From the NCBI GenBank assembly GCA_027001105.1, contig JALTMZ010000002.1:1-7599 (forward strand): a DNA stretch of 7,599 bases, written 5' to 3'. The translations under genes were made by a program, and so were the position numbers. This DNA is from Thermococcus sp. Lineage in GTDB: Archaea; Methanobacteriota_B; Thermococci; Thermococcales; Thermococcaceae. This document shows, in pieces, positions 5,658 to 7,599 of the stretch (position 1 is the first letter of the stretch; each line of letters starts with the position of its first letter). A model generated the notes under the pieces. The model saw only the letters and a list, made by a program, of their open reading frames with translations, searched no databases and was not told the DNA's origin.

Positions 5658-6368
5658 GGTTTAACCCCCACCGTCACAACACTAAAAGTCCCAAGATAAT
5701 GCGTCTTCACATCAAATCCTGCCTTTCTTAAGATGAACTCCACTATCCACGGCGACCAGACATTAATCTTTACTCTGAAGGAATAGCCCTTCTCGAGATT
5801 AATGAAAAGCCGCTCTACCTGTCCTTTCACGGTGTTGAGAGAAACGTGAAACTGAATAAACGGCTCCTCAACGAGCACGTGCTTATAGCCGTCATGTAAA
5901 AGCTTAACCCAGTCTGCATAGTCAACGAATATGACCCCATGGGGTTTAAGCACCCTAACGGCTTCTTGGACAATATCGTCGAAATCATAAACGCTCAAGT
6001 GGGGGAGGGGATTACCCAAAAGCGCAACTAAATCAAAGCTTTCATCCGGAAAATCGAGCTTCTTGGCGTCCATAACTCGGAACTCTGCTTTAAATTCAAG
6101 TTCTTTTGCAATGTCCTTTGCCTTTTCCACAAGCTCTTCCTGAACATCAATTCCAACAACTTCAAATCCCAGCTCTTCGAGAGCAAAGGTCGAAATTCCT
6201 ATACCGCAGCCGATGTCCAAAGCCTTACCGCTTTTTATGGGGGAGAAAGCTCTCAAGCAGCTCTTTCTGCTTCTTCATTCTCTTTTTCCCAACTTCAGTT
6301 CTTGGGTCATACATCCAGAGCTTTTCCTTATATGTGGGCTCAAAAGTCTCTCCAAGATTCTTGAACAT
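5654..6368 (-). pseudogene. SAM-dependent methyltransferase B, broken by a one-base frameshift
   Basis: This is a class I (Methyltransf_11-like) methyltransferase, tandem paralogue of the gene before it. The ATG at 6368 opens a 47-codon frame ending at TAA 6225-6227. Removing one base from the run at 6239-6243 joins F41-L-P to I44-K-S-G-K-A-L and yields 237 residues, collinear with the intact 234-residue paralogue. The SAM site is L50-D51-I-G53-C-G-I-G57, the ribose-binding acid is D74 in V-G-I-D, then D100-A in M-D-A-K and F111-D-L-V-A-L-L-G. The C-terminal 90 residues probably bind the substrate, which is unknown. The ATG lies four bases after the previous stop with GAGGTGA overlapping that stop, so translation would be coupled. 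The shifted part alone could start only at TTG 6256, without residues 1-39 or a good ribosome binding site. A sequencing error is an alternative explanation. Confidence 0.88.
6239..6243 (-). other. Frameshift site in methyltransferase B (one base extra)
   Basis: The minus strand has five consecutive C. With five the frame reads TTT-CTC-CCC-CAT-AAA-AAG-CGG-TAA and ends; with four it reads TTT-CTC-CCC-ATA-AAA-AGC-GGT, Phe-Leu-Pro-Ile-Lys-Ser-Gly. The paralogue has His-Leu-Pro-Ile-Lys-Ser-Gly at the same residues. Confidence 0.88.
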
Positions 6369-6372
6369 GGTA

Positions 6373-7077
6373 TCACCTCATTCGAGCAATAATCAAGTCA
6401 TTATCCTTAAACTCAGCCTCAAAACCGTTCTTTTCAAAAACATAGCGCAGAATCCACGACGACCAGATGTAAAATTTGTCTCTTGAGAATACTCCCCTTT
6501 CAAAATCGATAAGCAACCTCTCAAGGTAGCCCTCATAAACGTTTACATCAACGTTTATTCTAACCAACCCCTCAGCCTCAAGCCCTGGCTGATTAAAACC
6601 CCTGATAAGCGTCCAAAGGAAGTCACTTTCTTGAATTACAATGTAGCCTTGAGGCTTTAGGACTCGTCTAACTTCTTGCAAAATCTTATCAAAATCCCAG
6701 ATGCTGAAATGTGCCAGCGGATACCCGAGCAACGCAACGAGGTCAAAGGTGCTTTCTTTGAAGTTTAGATTTTTAGCATCCATAACGTAAAATTCTGCCT
6801 TTGAACCTCGCTTTTTCGCTAACTCTTTGGCTCGCTTAACGAATTTTTCTTGAATGTCTATCCCAATAACTTCAAAACCAAGCTCCTCTAAGACAAAACT
6901 GCTTAGTCCAGCGTTGCAGCCAATGTCCAAGGCTCTGCCGCTTTTAATAGGTAAATGTCTTGAAAGGATCTCCATTAACTCCGCAAATCTTTCCCTACCT
7001 CTCTCGCTTTCTATATCGTATTCATCTTGGGTCTTTTCGTAGAAGGGCTCATCAGTATAGCCGAGATTCCTGAACAT
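6373..7077 (-). CDS. SAM-dependent methyltransferase A, first gene of the operon
   Basis: Intact 234-residue class I methyltransferase (Methyltransf_11-like), expected to move a methyl group from S-adenosylmethionine to an unidentified small molecule or protein. After a charged N-terminal region (1-45), the Rossmann core shows motif I L50-D51-I-G53-C-N-A-G57, the acidic residue ending strand 2 (I71-G-I-D74), V98-M-D100-A-K, and F111-D-L-V-A-L-L-G-Y-P. R137-R-V-L-K-P-Q-G is the usual motif before strand 5. The part from about 150 to 234 differs most from methyltransferase B and probably sets substrate choice. The ATG at 7077 follows GGGTGA by four bases, and a TATA box lies 34 bases upstream. 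It heads a four-gene minus-strand operon. The two methyltransferases are about half identical by eye over their first 145 residues, without gaps, so they arose by tandem duplication. Confidence 0.93.
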   Translation of the reverse strand: MFRNLGYTDEPFYEKTQDEYDIESERGRERFAELMEILSRHLPIKSGRALDIGCNAGLSSFVLEELGFEVIGIDIQEKFVKRAKELAKKRGSKAEFYVMDAKNLNFKESTFDLVALLGYPLAHFSIWDFDKILQEVRRVLKPQGYIVIQESDFLWTLIRGFNQPGLEAEGLVRINVDVNVYEGYLERLLIDFERGVFSRDKFYIWSSWILRYVFEKNGFEAEFKDNDLIIARMR

Positions 7078-7105
7078 AGCTTCACCCGAAATTACTACAT
7101 GAGAA

Positions 7106-7117
7106 AGTTTTAAAACT
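7106..7117. promoter_or_regulatory. Palindromic TATA element shared by divergent promoters
   Basis: AGTTTTAAAACT is a perfect 12-bp palindrome midway between the ATG at 7077 and the GTG at 7149. It lies about 34 bases from the first and 39 from the second, which is the right TATA distance for a short leader in both directions. No second TATA box is evident for either gene. It could therefore serve both the operon and the divergent methyltransferase. Confidence 0.6.
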
Positions 7118-7148
7118 CTTTTGGATTAGTTAGAAGAGAGGAGCTTGA

Positions 7149-7599
7149 GTGGACTTTCTCAAACTCTACTATGAGGAAGCCTTCAAAGTGTTCTATGAAG
7201 CTGGCGGGAGTGAAGAGGAGCTTTACTGGCTCGTCAGCAGTATGCTAGTCAGATACCCAGCATACAGAGATGAGCTTAAGGTTAGGAGAAAATTGATGGA
7301 TTGGATAGTCCAAGAGGTTGAAGGAAGAGTTCTTGACGTCGGTTGTGGTCTTGGAATTTTGACGTTCAGGATGGCACTTAAAGATGAAGTTGAAAAAGTT
7401 ATGGGTATTGAGAAGAGTCAGGAACTGGTAGATTTCTGCAACCGTTTGAGAGACAGAATCACCAGGAAAGCTGAATTTTTATATGGCGATTTCTTAGAGG
7501 TTAAGCTTGGAGAAGAATTTGACTTCATTGTTTTCCTCTACACGCTTCACGATTATGAGCCAAAGCCATTTCTTGATATTGCGCTTGAATTATTATGTC
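7149..7599 (+). CDS. Third SAM-dependent methyltransferase, 3' end outside the window
   Basis: The first 150 residues of a class I methyltransferase are visible; the gene runs off the right edge with no stop. Motif I is V61-L-D63-V-G65-C-G-L-G69, the acid after strand 2 is E88 in M-G-I-E, the adenine-contact region is Y112-G-D114-F, and strand 4 is F124-D-F-I-V-F-L with H134-D after it. The first 50 residues form a helical lead-in (DFLKLYYEEAFKVFYEA) with no counterpart in the two operon methyltransferases, so it belongs to a different subgroup; the substrate is unknown. The start is GTG at 7149, with GGAG five bases upstream and a TATA box about 39 bases upstream. It is divergent from the operon and shares its intergenic region, which suggests co-expression. 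Confidence 0.88.
   Translation, partial: MDFLKLYYEEAFKVFYEAGGSEEELYWLVSSMLVRYPAYRDELKVRRKLMDWIVQEVEGRVLDVGCGLGILTFRMALKDEVEKVMGIEKSQELVDFCNRLRDRITRKAEFLYGDFLEVKLGEEFDFIVFLYTLHDYEPKPFLDIALELLC

Noticed and set aside
5654..6256. Methyltransferase starting at TTG 6256 (200 residues)
   Set aside because: It lacks the N-terminal 40 residues shared with the paralogue, has no good ribosome binding site, and is explained better by the one-base shift at 6239-6243.
6106..6486. 126-residue plus-strand reading frame spanning both methyltransferases
   Set aside because: Antisense to conserved SAM-binding codons; composition rich in Pro, Phe and Ser, typical of a shadow frame.
1..7599. CRISPR array, tRNA, rRNA or insertion sequence
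   Set aside because: No regularly spaced repeats, cloverleaf sequence, ribosomal RNA segment, transposase motif or terminal inverted repeats were seen on either strand.

Overview
The window looks like a piece of a Thermococcales-type hyperthermophilic archaeal chromosome. The reasons are AT-rich promoters with BRE/TATA boxes (AAGCTTAAAW, TTTATATA) and no bacterial -35/-10 pairs, GGTGA/GGAGG ribosome binding sites at very short distances, Lys/Glu/Ile-rich proteins, and archaeal families such as AAA+ ATPases with a DUF4143-like C-terminus. The genus is not determined. I see no tRNA, rRNA, CRISPR array or insertion sequence, and no gene-free stretch exceeds 300 bases.

Layout. At the left, on the minus strand, are a GNAT acetyltransferase cut by the window edge (1-664), a small alpha/beta protein (768-1079), and a membrane-anchored extracellular protein with four cysteines (1305-1919). 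A plus-strand nucleotidyltransferase-fold protein (2161-2628) converges on a minus-strand AAA+ ATPase with a nuclease-like C-terminal motif (2674-3966). From 7077 down to 4116 runs a compact four-gene minus-strand operon: methyltransferase A, its tandem paralogue methyltransferase B, a predicted seven-bladed beta-propeller, and a RimJ/RimL-like acetyltransferase. A third, unrelated methyltransferase (7149 to the window end) is transcribed divergently from a shared palindromic TATA element.

The main result is that two of the four operon genes are broken by single-base indels in short homopolymers. Methyltransferase B has one extra base in a five-base run at 6239-6243; removing it gives 237 residues collinear with the intact 234-residue paralogue. 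The propeller gene lacks one base near 5479-5485; restoring it gives 334 residues with seven regular repeats. A third possible homopolymer shift lies in the leader of the 103-residue gene, where removing one A at 1155-1158 would join a well-placed ATG to a coding-like stretch in frame with that gene. The cluster either is decaying, or switches by homopolymer slippage, or carries sequencing errors; sequence alone cannot decide.

Functionally, the operon combines SAM-dependent methyl transfer, acetyl transfer and a propeller scaffold, which suggests modification of a shared but unknown substrate. This is an inference from gene order only. The nucleotidyltransferase lacks one of the two paired metal-binding carboxylates and may be catalytically inactive. 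The ATPase promoter has a perfect 7-bp inverted repeat resembling the Thermococcales glycolytic motif, but one base shorter in spacing.
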